Part shown: positions 25,512-33,194 of the stretch, in pieces
How positions within the stretch are numbered: the stretch's first letter is position 1
How the letters are laid out: every line of letters starts with the position of its first letter
Assembly (NCBI RefSeq): GCF_050314255.1
Contig: NZ_JBNPMZ010000020.1
Span: forward strand, 1 to 54,028
Origin: Claveliimonas sp034178805
Lineage (GTDB): Bacteria > Bacillota > Clostridia > Lachnospirales > Lachnospiraceae
Direction: 5' to 3'
DNA length: 54,028 nt
Position numbers and translations under genes: made by a program
The notes under the pieces: model-generated
What the model was told of the DNA's origin: nothing
The model's input: the letters and a program-made list of their open reading frames with translations, nothing else
Databases searched by the model: none

Positions 25512-26832
25512 GTTCAAATACCAGCTCCATTCTCGTTCCAACTCCCACCTGACTTTCTACGCGTATCTGTGCATGATGCAGCATTGCTCCATGCTTGACA
25601 ATAGAAAGTCCAAGACCTGTTCCTCCGGTCTCCCGGGAATGACTCTTATCTACCCGATAGAACCGCTCAAATATCCGTTCCTGCTGTTCTTTCGGAATTC
25701 CAATTCCGGTATCATTAACAATAACCTTCTTTCCGTTCAGGGTACTGCCAACCCACACAGATACACTGCCTCCATCCCTATTATACTTGATCGCATTTTC
25801 ACAGATATTATAGATCATCTCATCCAGGATCTGCCGGATACCGCAGTACACAACCTCCTCTCCGGTCACCTGAATCCTGACATGCTTCGCCTCAGCCTGC
25901 GGTGCAAGTCGGCTGCATATTTCCCGGGTCAGACGATAAAGATTGACCTCCTCCTTCTCAAGCTCAATCCTTCCTTCATCCAGACGGGACAGTTTTATGA
26001 TATCTTCCACCAGAGTAATCAAACGTCTGGCTTCATGATAGATTCTCTGTGAAAATCCTTTCATATCCTCAGGTTTTACCAGACCGTTCATCATGATTTC
26101 CGCATATCCGGAAATAGATGTAAGAGGTGTCTTCAGTTCATGGGACACATTTGCCGAAAATTCCTTTCTCATATTGGCAACTGCTTCTTTTTCTTTATTC
26201 TGCCTGTCGATCCGCTCCAGAAGAGGAGTCAGCTCCTCATATACCTGGTTGTCCATCGGATGCTCCAGATCCAGATTATTTACCGGACGAATCAGCTTCT
26301 TTACCTGCATTCCGGAAAGCAGCCATGCAAACAATAGCATGATTATCGCAAGGACTGCCATTATCGGAAATACCTGAACAGCAGACCGAAATGCAGTATT
26401 GATAGGCTTGGATACCCGGAGAACAGTGCCATCCTCCAGTCTCTTCGCATAATAAAAAAGCTCCTGCCCCATGGTATCGGACTGCCGGATCTCCTGCCCG
26501 GTTCCACTCTCTAAAGCCTGCTTCACTTCCGGTCTGGAAGCATGATTTTCCATTTTTTCTTCGTTATCTACAGGCTCTGTAGAATCATACAGAACCTGTC
26601 CGTCCTTTGCAATCCAGGTGATCCTGGTAGTCTTACGTACTGCATCCAGAGGCTCAAGATACTCCTCCCCGGAAATTTCCAGTGCCTTGCAGATATAATC
26701 TGCTTCCTGGCGGATTTCATCTTCAATAATACTTACACTCTGATGATAGACTACCACTGTCAGAAGCAGGTAGGATATCAACATTGTCACCGTAATCACC
26801 AGCACCATACTGCGCTGTATCTTTTTCCTCAT
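25495..26832 (-). CDS. phoR: phosphate regulon sensor histidine kinase PhoR
   Basis: A 445-residue membrane kinase: segment 1 at about 9-30, an extracytoplasmic sensor of about 120 residues, segment 2 at about 152-173, then HisKA with the phosphoacceptor His231 (FSANVSHELKTPLTS) and an HATPase domain (N-box MIYNICENAIKYN, G1 VNDTGIGIP, G2 GGTGLGLSIVKH). It is the last gene of the pst-pho operon, directly behind phoB, and lacks the PAS domain found in Bacillus PhoR-type proteins as far as I can see. Confidence 0.9.
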   Translation of the reverse strand: MRKKIQRSMVLVITVTMLISYLLLTVVVYHQSVSIIEDEIRQEADYICKALEISGEEYLEPLDAVRKTTRITWIAKDGQVLYDSTEPVDNEEKMENHASRPEVKQALESGTGQEIRQSDTMGQELFYYAKRLEDGTVLRVSKPINTAFRSAVQVFPIMAVLAIIMLLFAWLLSGMQVKKLIRPVNNLDLEHPMDNQVYEELTPLLERIDRQNKEKEAVANMRKEFSANVSHELKTPLTSISGYAEIMMNGLVKPEDMKGFSQRIYHEARRLITLVEDIIKLSRLDEGRIELEKEEVNLYRLTREICSRLAPQAEAKHVRIQVTGEEVVYCGIRQILDEMIYNICENAIKYNRDGGSVSVWVGSTLNGKKVIVNDTGIGIPKEQQERIFERFYRVDKSHSRETGGTGLGLSIVKHGAMLHHAQIRVESQVGVGTRMELVFELEKQG

Positions 26833-26866
26833 AATAATCTCCTGTTTTTCAAGTACGCCTCCGGAA

Positions 26867-27547
26867 TCACAGTTCTCCTCTCATCCGGTATCCGACTCCC
26901 CGCACAGTCTCAATATATTCTCCCGCATCCCCAAGCTTCTGTCTGAGAGTTCGTACATGTACATCCACCGTACGGGTCTCACCACCGAAATCATAGCCCC
27001 AGATATCTTCCAGAAGCTGATCTCGGGTAAGTACGATTCCCGGATGCTTCAAAAGCTGCTTCAAAAGCTCAAATTCTTTCAACGTAAGCGTCACGACACT
27101 TCCGTCAACCTTCACCTCATGCTTCTTCCCATCCATCGTAAGATTCCCGCACATCAGCAGTCCTTCTCCCTCTCCCGCATCTTTCGATACTCTGCGAAGA
27201 ACCGCCTTAATCCGTGAAATCAATTCCATCATGCCAAATGGCTTGGTTACGTAATCATCCGCACCGGAATCCAGTCCCATTACCTTATCGTATTCCGCCC
27301 CCTTTGCCGTCACCATAATCACCGGAATGTCTCTGGTCTCAGGGGCGGCCTTCAGTCGGCCGAGTATGGACATTCCATCCTCTCCCGGCAGCATAATATC
27401 AAGCAAAATAAGCTCTGGTGTCTCCGACGCCAAAGCTTCCATACATGCCTTACCATCCTCAAAACCACGCGCCTTATAGCCCGTGGTCTCAAGAGTGTAT
27501 ACAACTAAATCCCTAATATTACTGTCATCTTCCACACAATAAATCAT
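26867..27547 (-). CDS. phoB: phosphate regulon response regulator PhoB/PhoP type
   Basis: A 226-residue OmpR-family regulator: receiver domain with acidic pocket EDD (6-8), phosphoacceptor Asp50 (ELILLDIMLPGEDG) and Lys in VTKPFG; C-terminal winged helix (LTLKEFELLKQLL, TRTVDVHVRTLRQKLG, ETVRGVGYRM). When phosphorylated by PhoR it should bind the Pho box before pstS. The ATG at 27547 has AGGAGA upstream. Confidence 0.92.
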   Translation of the reverse strand: MIYCVEDDSNIRDLVVYTLETTGYKARGFEDGKACMEALASETPELILLDIMLPGEDGMSILGRLKAAPETRDIPVIMVTAKGAEYDKVMGLDSGADDYVTKPFGMMELISRIKAVLRRVSKDAGEGEGLLMCGNLTMDGKKHEVKVDGSVVTLTLKEFELLKQLLKHPGIVLTRDQLLEDIWGYDFGGETRTVDVHVRTLRQKLGDAGEYIETVRGVGYRMRGEL

Positions 27548-27561
27548 GTCTGCTTCTCCTA

Positions 27562-28227
27562 TCAGTGTTCCTGCATATGCTGTCCCTTATGGATTCCTGT
27601 GATGGAGAATTCTACCCACTCTGCGATATTGGTTGCGTGATCGCCGATACGCTCCAGATACTTGGTGACCATGATCAGATCAACAGCCTTGCTTCCGGCT
27701 TTCATATCGCCGCCCTTTGCAATCAACTGCATGATACTATTTTTAATATCTTCAAACATCTGATCAATTGTATCATCCGCTTCCATGACTTTTCTGGCAA
27801 GCTCCAGATCCTTTTCCACATAAGCGGAAACGCTGTCTCTCACCATCTTCGCAGCTGCAGATGCCATCTCACCGATTTCCTGTATATCCACCGCCTCAGA
27901 TTCGCCTGCAGTAATAATGATTTCCGAAATATCCGATGCCTGATCACCGATACGCTCCATATCTGTTATCATCTTAAGCGCTGCAGATATCTGTCGCAGA
28001 TCCCGTGCCACCGGCTGCTGCTGAAGAAGAAGCTTCAGACAGAGGGTCTCAATATTTTTCTCCATCTGATCAATTTCCTCATCTGCCTCCATGACATCCT
28101 TCGCTTTTTTCATGCTTCCTTCCTGAAGTGCCTCCGTCGCACGGTTAATTGCAATCTCGCACAATTCTCCCATATGGATGAGCTGATGATTCAACAGCTC
28201 AAGCTGCATATCAAACTTATTACGCAT
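27562..28227 (-). CDS. phoU: phosphate signalling protein PhoU
   Basis: A 221-residue helical protein made of two PhoU repeats (MGELCEIAINRATEAL; the DMERIGDQASDISEI and YLERIGDHATNIAEW metal-binding signatures). Known: links Pst transporter state to the PhoR/PhoB pair, keeping the regulon off when phosphate is plentiful. It starts 3 bp after pstB ends. Confidence 0.95.
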   Translation of the reverse strand: MRNKFDMQLELLNHQLIHMGELCEIAINRATEALQEGSMKKAKDVMEADEEIDQMEKNIETLCLKLLLQQQPVARDLRQISAALKMITDMERIGDQASDISEIIITAGESEAVDIQEIGEMASAAAKMVRDSVSAYVEKDLELARKVMEADDTIDQMFEDIKNSIMQLIAKGGDMKAGSKAVDLIMVTKYLERIGDHATNIAEWVEFSITGIHKGQHMQEH

Positions 28228-28230
28228 ATC

Positions 28231-28980
28231 CTAACCGAACCTCCCTGTAATATAATCCTCTGTTCTCTTATCTGCCGGAATAGAGAACAATTTCTCAGTG
28301 TCATTATATTCCACAACTTCTCCCAACAGGAAGAATGCGGTATTGTCAGATACACGGACAGCCTGCTGCATATTATGTGTTACCATGACAATAGTATAAT
28401 CTTTTTTCAGCTCCATCGCAAGGTCTTCAATCTTGGATGTAGAAATCGGATCCAGCGCCGAAGTCGGCTCATCCATCAGCAGAACCTCCGGCTGTACCGC
28501 CAGCGCTCTCGCAATACAGAGTCTCTGCTGCTGTCCGCCGGACATTCCCAGCGCACTCTTCTTAAGACGGTCCTTACACTCATCCCAGATAGCGGCATCC
28601 CGAAGGGATTTCTCTACAATATCATCCAATCTTGCTTTGGATCGTATACCATGGGTCCTGGGACCGAATGCAATGTTATCATATATGCTCATTGGAAACG
28701 GATTTGGTTTCTGAAACACCATTCCCACCCGTTTTCTCAGCAGGTTCACATCAATATCTCTGAAAATATCCCGTCCGTCAAGAAGAATGTCTCCTTCGAT
28801 GCGGCATCCTTCCACCAGATCATTCATACGGTTAATGGATTTTAACAGTGTGGATTTACCACATCCGGAAGGTCCGATAAATGCGGTGATTTTATTTTCC
28901 TCAATCTCCAGATTCACATTTTTCAGGGCATGAAAATCACCATAATATAAATCCAGATTTTTTATACTTAACTTACTCAT
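28231..28980 (-). CDS. pstB: phosphate ABC transporter ATP-binding protein PstB
   Basis: A 249-residue ABC ATPase: Walker A GPSGCGKST (36-44), Q-loop MVFQKPNPFPMS typical of PstB, signature LSGGQQQR-type (MSGGQQQRLCIARAL), Walker B VLLMDEPTSALDP, His switch VTHNMQQ. Powers phosphate import through PstA/PstC. Length and motifs are normal. Confidence 0.97.
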   Translation of the reverse strand: MSKLSIKNLDLYYGDFHALKNVNLEIEENKITAFIGPSGCGKSTLLKSINRMNDLVEGCRIEGDILLDGRDIFRDIDVNLLRKRVGMVFQKPNPFPMSIYDNIAFGPRTHGIRSKARLDDIVEKSLRDAAIWDECKDRLKKSALGMSGGQQQRLCIARALAVQPEVLLMDEPTSALDPISTSKIEDLAMELKKDYTIVMVTHNMQQAVRVSDNTAFFLLGEVVEYNDTEKLFSIPADKRTEDYITGRFG

Positions 28981-28997
28981 GCTCGTCTCCTATTTTC

Positions 28998-29861
28998 TTA
29001 TACTTTCGTCAAACGCTTTGCAGCCACATTAGACAGGGTATTGATTCCCACTACCAGTATCAGCAGGATAACTGCCGTAGCATATGCCTGATCCATATAC
29101 AGTCCTTCACTGGCCAGATTGTACATATGTACCGCCAGTGTTCTTCCGGAACCCATTACACTGCTTGGAACCGCAGCTACGGTTCCGGAAGTGTATATCA
29201 ACGCCGCCGTCTCTCCGACCACTCTTCCGATGGCAAGGATCACACCGGAAAGGATTCCCGGAACTGCCGATGGCAGTACAATGCGAAAGACGGTACGTAA
29301 TTTTCCTGCACCAAGCCCGAAGCTTCCTTCACGATAGGAATCCGGTACTGCTTTCAAAGCTTCCTCCGTACTTCTCATAATCAATGGAAGAATCATGATT
29401 GCCAGTGTAAATGCTCCCGCCAGTAAAGAGAACCCCCACCCACAGGTAGTAACAAAAAACAGCATACCAAAGAGTCCGTATACAATTGATGGAATTCCCT
29501 GCAGTGTTTCTGTTGTCAGACGGATGATTTCTACGAATTTATTTCCCCGTCCTGCATATTCCACCAGAAATATGGCCGAAAAGATGCCCAACGGCACAGC
29601 AATCAGCAATGAAAATACTGTCATTATCACCGTATTAATCAAAGCCGGCATAAGGGATGCATTTTCCGATGTATATTTCAGAGCAAATAAAGATGGTTTA
29701 ATATATGGGACACCATGTACCAGTATATACACAATCAAAAATATCAACACCGAGAAGGTCAGGATTGCCGCAATCATAACCAGCAACATCATAAGCAGCG
29801 AACCCGGTGTACGAAGATATCTCTTCATCTTCTGTTTTAAGGTTTCCTGATTTCTACTCAT
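28998..29861 (-). CDS. pstA: phosphate ABC transporter permease PstA
   Basis: A 287-residue permease with six membrane segments and the EAA-type loop (EEALKAVPDSYREGSFGLGAGKLRT as consecutive motifs EEALKAVP and GLGAGK). The ATG at 29861 is chosen because AGGAGG lies 7 bases upstream; it overlaps the pstC end by 8 bp. It forms the membrane channel with PstC. Confidence 0.94.
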   Translation of the reverse strand: MSRNQETLKQKMKRYLRTPGSLLMMLLVMIAAILTFSVLIFLIVYILVHGVPYIKPSLFALKYTSENASLMPALINTVIMTVFSLLIAVPLGIFSAIFLVEYAGRGNKFVEIIRLTTETLQGIPSIVYGLFGMLFFVTTCGWGFSLLAGAFTLAIMILPLIMRSTEEALKAVPDSYREGSFGLGAGKLRTVFRIVLPSAVPGILSGVILAIGRVVGETAALIYTSGTVAAVPSSVMGSGRTLAVHMYNLASEGLYMDQAYATAVILLILVVGINTLSNVAAKRLTKV

Positions 29862-30747
29862 GGTCTGTCCTCCTCTTAAGTACTGCAACGCAGAAATTAA
29901 TGATCAGGATGAACACGAAAAGCACTACTCCGGTCGCTATCAGTGCTTCCCTGTGCAAATCTGCCGCATATCCCATCTCTATGACGATATTGGCCGTCAG
30001 TGTTCGTACTCCCTTGAAAATGCCTGCCGGCATTCTGGCCTGATTTCCCGCTACCATGATAACGGCCATAGTCTCACCGATGGCACGGCCGATTCCAAGT
30101 ACAACGGCTGCTGTCACGCCCGACTTCGCCGCCGGAAGCATCACACGGAAAATTGCTCTCTCATGAGTTGCCCCCAAAGCCACCGCGCCTTCGTAATAAG
30201 ATTCCGGCACCGCACGGATCGAGGACTCTGTCAGACCAATAATAGTAGGCAGGATCATCATTCCAAGAAGCAAAGACGCTGTGAGAATACTGCTTCCGTT
30301 TCCTGATGACTTTAATAGTCCCATTTCTTTCAGACTTCTTCCCAGCTCCCGAATTACTGGTACCAGTACTACCAGTCCGAAGAATCCATATACAACGGAT
30401 GGAATACCAGCCAGCAACTCCGTCGCTGTTTTCAGCGGTTTGTATATTTGCTTCGGACAATAATGTGCCATAAACACTGCTGTCAGTATACCAATCGGCA
30501 CTCCAAAAATAATTGCCCCGGCCGTCACGTACAGACTGCCGATGATCATAGGAAAGATTCCAAAGATATCATTCTTCGGTTTCCACATTTTCCCACTTAA
30601 AAATTCACCAAACCCAATTTCCTTCATAGCAGGAACACCATTTGCAAACAGGAAGATGCAAATGAGAGCTACCGCCAGTACCGAAGCACAGGCGGCAATG
30701 AAGAACACTCCCCGCATGAAGGTTTCTTTCCATGCTTTAGATTTCAT
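29854..30747 (-). CDS. pstC: phosphate ABC transporter permease PstC
   Basis: A 297-residue permease with six membrane segments, the GIPSVVYGFFGL motif and EAA-type loop (ESSIRAVPESYYEGAVALGAT in parts). It pairs with PstA. It starts 54 bp after pstS and has GAGGT upstream of its ATG. Confidence 0.94.
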   Translation of the reverse strand: MKSKAWKETFMRGVFFIAACASVLAVALICIFLFANGVPAMKEIGFGEFLSGKMWKPKNDIFGIFPMIIGSLYVTAGAIIFGVPIGILTAVFMAHYCPKQIYKPLKTATELLAGIPSVVYGFFGLVVLVPVIRELGRSLKEMGLLKSSGNGSSILTASLLLGMMILPTIIGLTESSIRAVPESYYEGAVALGATHERAIFRVMLPAAKSGVTAAVVLGIGRAIGETMAVIMVAGNQARMPAGIFKGVRTLTANIVIEMGYAADLHREALIATGVVLFVFILIINFCVAVLKRRTDHE

Positions 30748-30801
30748 TTATGTTTTTACCTCATTTATCTTAATGACACGCTTCCGGTTTCGGACACTCT
30801 C

Positions 30802-31731
30802 CTACTGAAGCACATCCTCCCAGGTTGTAGCCTCGCCTGTGTAAATTGTCTTTACCTGCTCGCTTGACAGTTCGTCTACTGTACTGTTATTGTTCACAAT
30901 CACTGCAATACCATCTGTTGCGATTACCTGTGCTACAAGTCCTTCTGCAAGCTCTGTATCCTTCAGCTCACGGGATGCCATACCGATATCATAGTTACCG
31001 CTGATTGCAGATTCCATACCTGTTGTAGAGTCTGTAGTCTGCAGTTCCACCTCAGCATTCGGATTTACTTTCTTATATGCCTCGATCAGTTTCTCCATTA
31101 CCGGTGATACAGAAGAAGATCCACCTACGACGATCTTGCCTTCCGGAGCTGTTCCTGCATAAGCCTCTGTATCATCCATAGCGATATAGTGATTTTCTGC
31201 AACTACTGCCTGTCCTTCTGTACTTAAGATAAATGCAATAAAGTCTTTTGCCAGTTCACTTTCAGATCCTTCCTTTGTTGCAATATTGAAAGGTCTGGAT
31301 ACCTTATAGTCACCGCTTTTTACATTGTCTGCTGTTGCTTCAGCTCCATCAATCTTTACTGCCTTTACACTGTCATCCAGAGAGCCAAGTGACACGTATC
31401 CAATCGCATAATCATCTCCGGCTACTGTTGTCATCATTACAGAAGTGCTGTTGGTAATCTGAGCTTCCTCAGTTGTCATATCTACTTTCTCATCATTTAC
31501 CTTCTCTTCAATACCAAACAGTTCGATAAATGCTCCTCTTGTTCCTGATCCATCTTCTCTGGAAACAATGGTAATATCATTAGAAGCATCCCAATCTGCA
31601 GTGGTCTCTGTTGACTCTGTTGCAGCTCCTGCCTCCTCAGTCTCACCTTCTGCTGAGCTTCCACATCCTGCAAGAAGTCCTGTCATCATAGCAACTACTC
31701 CTAATACTGCAATAAACTTTTTCAATTTCAT
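30802..31731 (-). CDS. pstS: phosphate-binding lipoprotein PstS, circularly permuted
   Basis: A 309-residue phosphate-binding protein with lipobox LLAGC (Cys23). Its order is unusual: residues about 52-190 match the second half of ordinary PstS (VSREDGSGTRGAF, AIGYVSLGSLDDSV, AKDFIAFILSTEGQ), and residues about 197-309 match the first half (IVVGGSSSVSPVMEKL, TTDSTTGMESA, DIGMASRELK, ending TGEATTWEDV). In the usual protein TWEDV runs directly into the VSREDGSG part. All phosphate-binding motifs are kept, so it should work. First gene of pstSCAB-phoU-phoBR. Confidence 0.9.
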   Translation of the reverse strand: MKLKKFIAVLGVVAMMTGLLAGCGSSAEGETEEAGAATESTETTADWDASNDITIVSREDGSGTRGAFIELFGIEEKVNDEKVDMTTEEAQITNSTSVMMTTVAGDDYAIGYVSLGSLDDSVKAVKIDGAEATADNVKSGDYKVSRPFNIATKEGSESELAKDFIAFILSTEGQAVVAENHYIAMDDTEAYAGTAPEGKIVVGGSSSVSPVMEKLIEAYKKVNPNAEVELQTTDSTTGMESAISGNYDIGMASRELKDTELAEGLVAQVIATDGIAVIVNNNSTVDELSSEQVKTIYTGEATTWEDVLQ

Positions 31732-31781
31732 GATTCAATCTCCTTTTTGTCTGTTTCTGATTTATTTTCTTCACAGTTGAC

Positions 31782-31836
31782 ATCATAAAGGAGGAATGTT
31801 AAATCTGAAATCACGGGAATGTAAAAAGTATGTAAA
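31782..31836 (-). promoter_or_regulatory. candidate Pho box and -10 of pstS
   Basis: Minus strand: TTTACA (31836-31831) and TTTACA (31825-31820) exactly 11 bp apart, a weak copy GTGATT (31814-31809) and TTAACA (31802-31797, one base off register), then TATGAT (31787-31782) without a good -35. Direct TTAACA-like repeats every 11 bp are the known binding layout for Gram-positive PhoP/PhoB, so this is probably the regulator's activation site. Confidence 0.65.
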
Positions 31837-31849
31837 GAATTATTTCCGC

Positions 31850-31882
31850 AAAAAAAGACACGGGGATTCATTTCCTCGTGCC
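31850..31882 (-). terminator. rho-independent terminator after the FMN oxidoreductase gene
   Basis: Minus strand: GGCACGAGGA pairs with TCCCCGTGTC (one wobble, one mismatch), 5-base loop, then seven T. It separates the upstream oxidoreductase gene from the Pho-box region. Confidence 0.85.
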
Positions 31883-31896
31883 TTTCGCATTCATTT

Positions 31897-32913
31897 TTAA
31901 GCTAAAACCATATCCTTTATAATTTCATCCAGACTGTATGCGCCACACATTGCCATCGTATCGGCAAGCTCTGCACCAATCTTATCTACATATGCCTGTA
32001 CCCCTTCCTCTGCGCCGCCGTATACAGCTGTCACAAACGGACGGGCAATCAGCACACCATCTGCGCCCATTGCCAGTGCCTTGAAGACATCCGCACCGGA
32101 ACGGATTCCGCCATCTACCAGAATCTTTACAGAATCCCCCACTGCGTCTGCAATCTGACTAAGTACCTCTGCAGTTGCCGGGCACTGATCCAGTACACGT
32201 CCGCCGTGATTGGATACAACAATTGCTGCAGCACCTGCTTCCTTTGCTTTCAGAGCACCTTTCACGGTCATAACTCCCTTCACGATGAACGGAAGTCCTG
32301 CATCTTCTATAATTGCTTTCAGCTCTTCTACAGACTTACTTCCTGCAGGAGGCGTCATATTTTTAAGAAATGGAAGTCCCGCTGCATCTACGTCCATAGC
32401 AACAGCAAACGCACCTGCATCCTTGACCAGTTCCATCTTCTCATGAACCGTATCTGCATTCCATGGTTTTACCGTCGGAATACCTGCTCCATCTTTTGCT
32501 TTAATTGCTGCAGTCGCTGCCTTCATAACCTCCGGATTGGTTCCATCACCTGTAAAAGCTGCAATTCCCGCATCTGCACAGGCAGAAACAAGAATATTAT
32601 TATATGCCATATCATCATATTTATCTCCGTAATGCAGATTCACTGCTCCCACCGGGCCTGCAAAAAACGGATATTTAAAGGTTTTTCCAAATAACTCTAA
32701 CGAAGTATCCACTGCCTTATTCTCGGTAAGCGTATCCATCTGAATCCGGACTTCTTTCCATTTATCATAATTACGGATTGCAGTATCACCTACTCCTTTT
32801 GCTCCCGGACCGGGAATCTGGTTTCTGCACGCTTTTCCATTACACTCATTACATGCTTTACAATATGTACCAATACAACCTCTTGCATTTTCTACTACTT
32901 CCTGAAAATTCAT
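31897..32913 (-). CDS. FMN-dependent alpha-hydroxy-acid dehydrogenase/oxidase family protein with Cys-rich N-terminus
   Basis: A 338-residue TIM-barrel flavoprotein of the glycolate oxidase/lactate dehydrogenase family. Seen: PFFAGPVGAVN, VKGVMTVKGALKAKEAGA, active-site SNHGGRVLDQCPA (catalytic His about 236), VDGGIRSGADVFKALAMGA and IARPF for FMN phosphate. The N-terminus carries five cysteines at 13, 18, 21, 24 and 29 in a tight cluster, unlike classical members; this could bind an iron-sulfur cluster or another metal. AAGGAGG precedes the ATG. The substrate is unknown; lactate or another 2-hydroxy acid is a guess. Confidence 0.85.
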   Translation of the reverse strand: MNFQEVVENARGCIGTYCKACNECNGKACRNQIPGPGAKGVGDTAIRNYDKWKEVRIQMDTLTENKAVDTSLELFGKTFKYPFFAGPVGAVNLHYGDKYDDMAYNNILVSACADAGIAAFTGDGTNPEVMKAATAAIKAKDGAGIPTVKPWNADTVHEKMELVKDAGAFAVAMDVDAAGLPFLKNMTPPAGSKSVEELKAIIEDAGLPFIVKGVMTVKGALKAKEAGAAAIVVSNHGGRVLDQCPATAEVLSQIADAVGDSVKILVDGGIRSGADVFKALAMGADGVLIARPFVTAVYGGAEEGVQAYVDKIGAELADTMAMCGAYSLDEIIKDMVLA

Positions 32914-32999
32914 AGCTATCAGCCTCCTTTAATCTTTCCATTTCATATTATACGAGCATTTTATATATAAAACAATTACCAAAGTTCGTAAAAGCAAAA

Positions 33000-33029
33000 G
33001 AAAAAAGCACTCCATATTGGAGTGCTTCA
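33000..33029 (-). terminator. terminator of tRNA-Arg
   Basis: Minus strand: AAGCACTCC pairs perfectly with GGAGTGCTT across a 5-base loop and is followed by TTTTC. It begins 5 bp after the tRNA 3' end. Confidence 0.85.
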
Positions 33030-33033
33030 AAAG

Positions 33034-33107
33034 CGTGGGCGAGAGGATTCGAACCCCCGACCTTTTGGTCCGTAGCCAAACGCTCTATCCAGCTGAGCTA
33101 CGCCCAC
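33034..33107 (-). tRNA. tRNA-Arg (anticodon ACG)
   Basis: 74-base cloverleaf: acceptor GTGGGCG/CGCCCAC with discriminator G, D arm AGCTCAGCTGGATAGAGC, anticodon arm TTTGG-CTACGGA-CCAAA giving ACG, T arm with GGTTCGAAT. CCA is not encoded. Stand-alone gene with its own promoter and terminator. Confidence 0.96.
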
Positions 33108-33142
33108 ACACTACAGATGATATCTCATCGGCAACGAAATTA

Positions 33143-33171
33143 ATCATACAGTATTATTTCGCATTTGTCAA
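33143..33171 (-). promoter_or_regulatory. promoter of tRNA-Arg
   Basis: Minus strand: TTGACA (33171-33166), 17-base spacer, TATGAT (33148-33143), 36 bp before the tRNA 5' end. Confidence 0.8.
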
Positions 33172-33194
33172 GATATCATCTGAAATTTTTTTAT

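Noticed and set aside
27565..28845. 426-codon plus-strand open frame opposite phoU and pstB
   Set aside because: Complete overlap with two conserved genes on the minus strand; the translated sequence resembles no protein family and is Cys/His/Leu-rich as expected for antisense.
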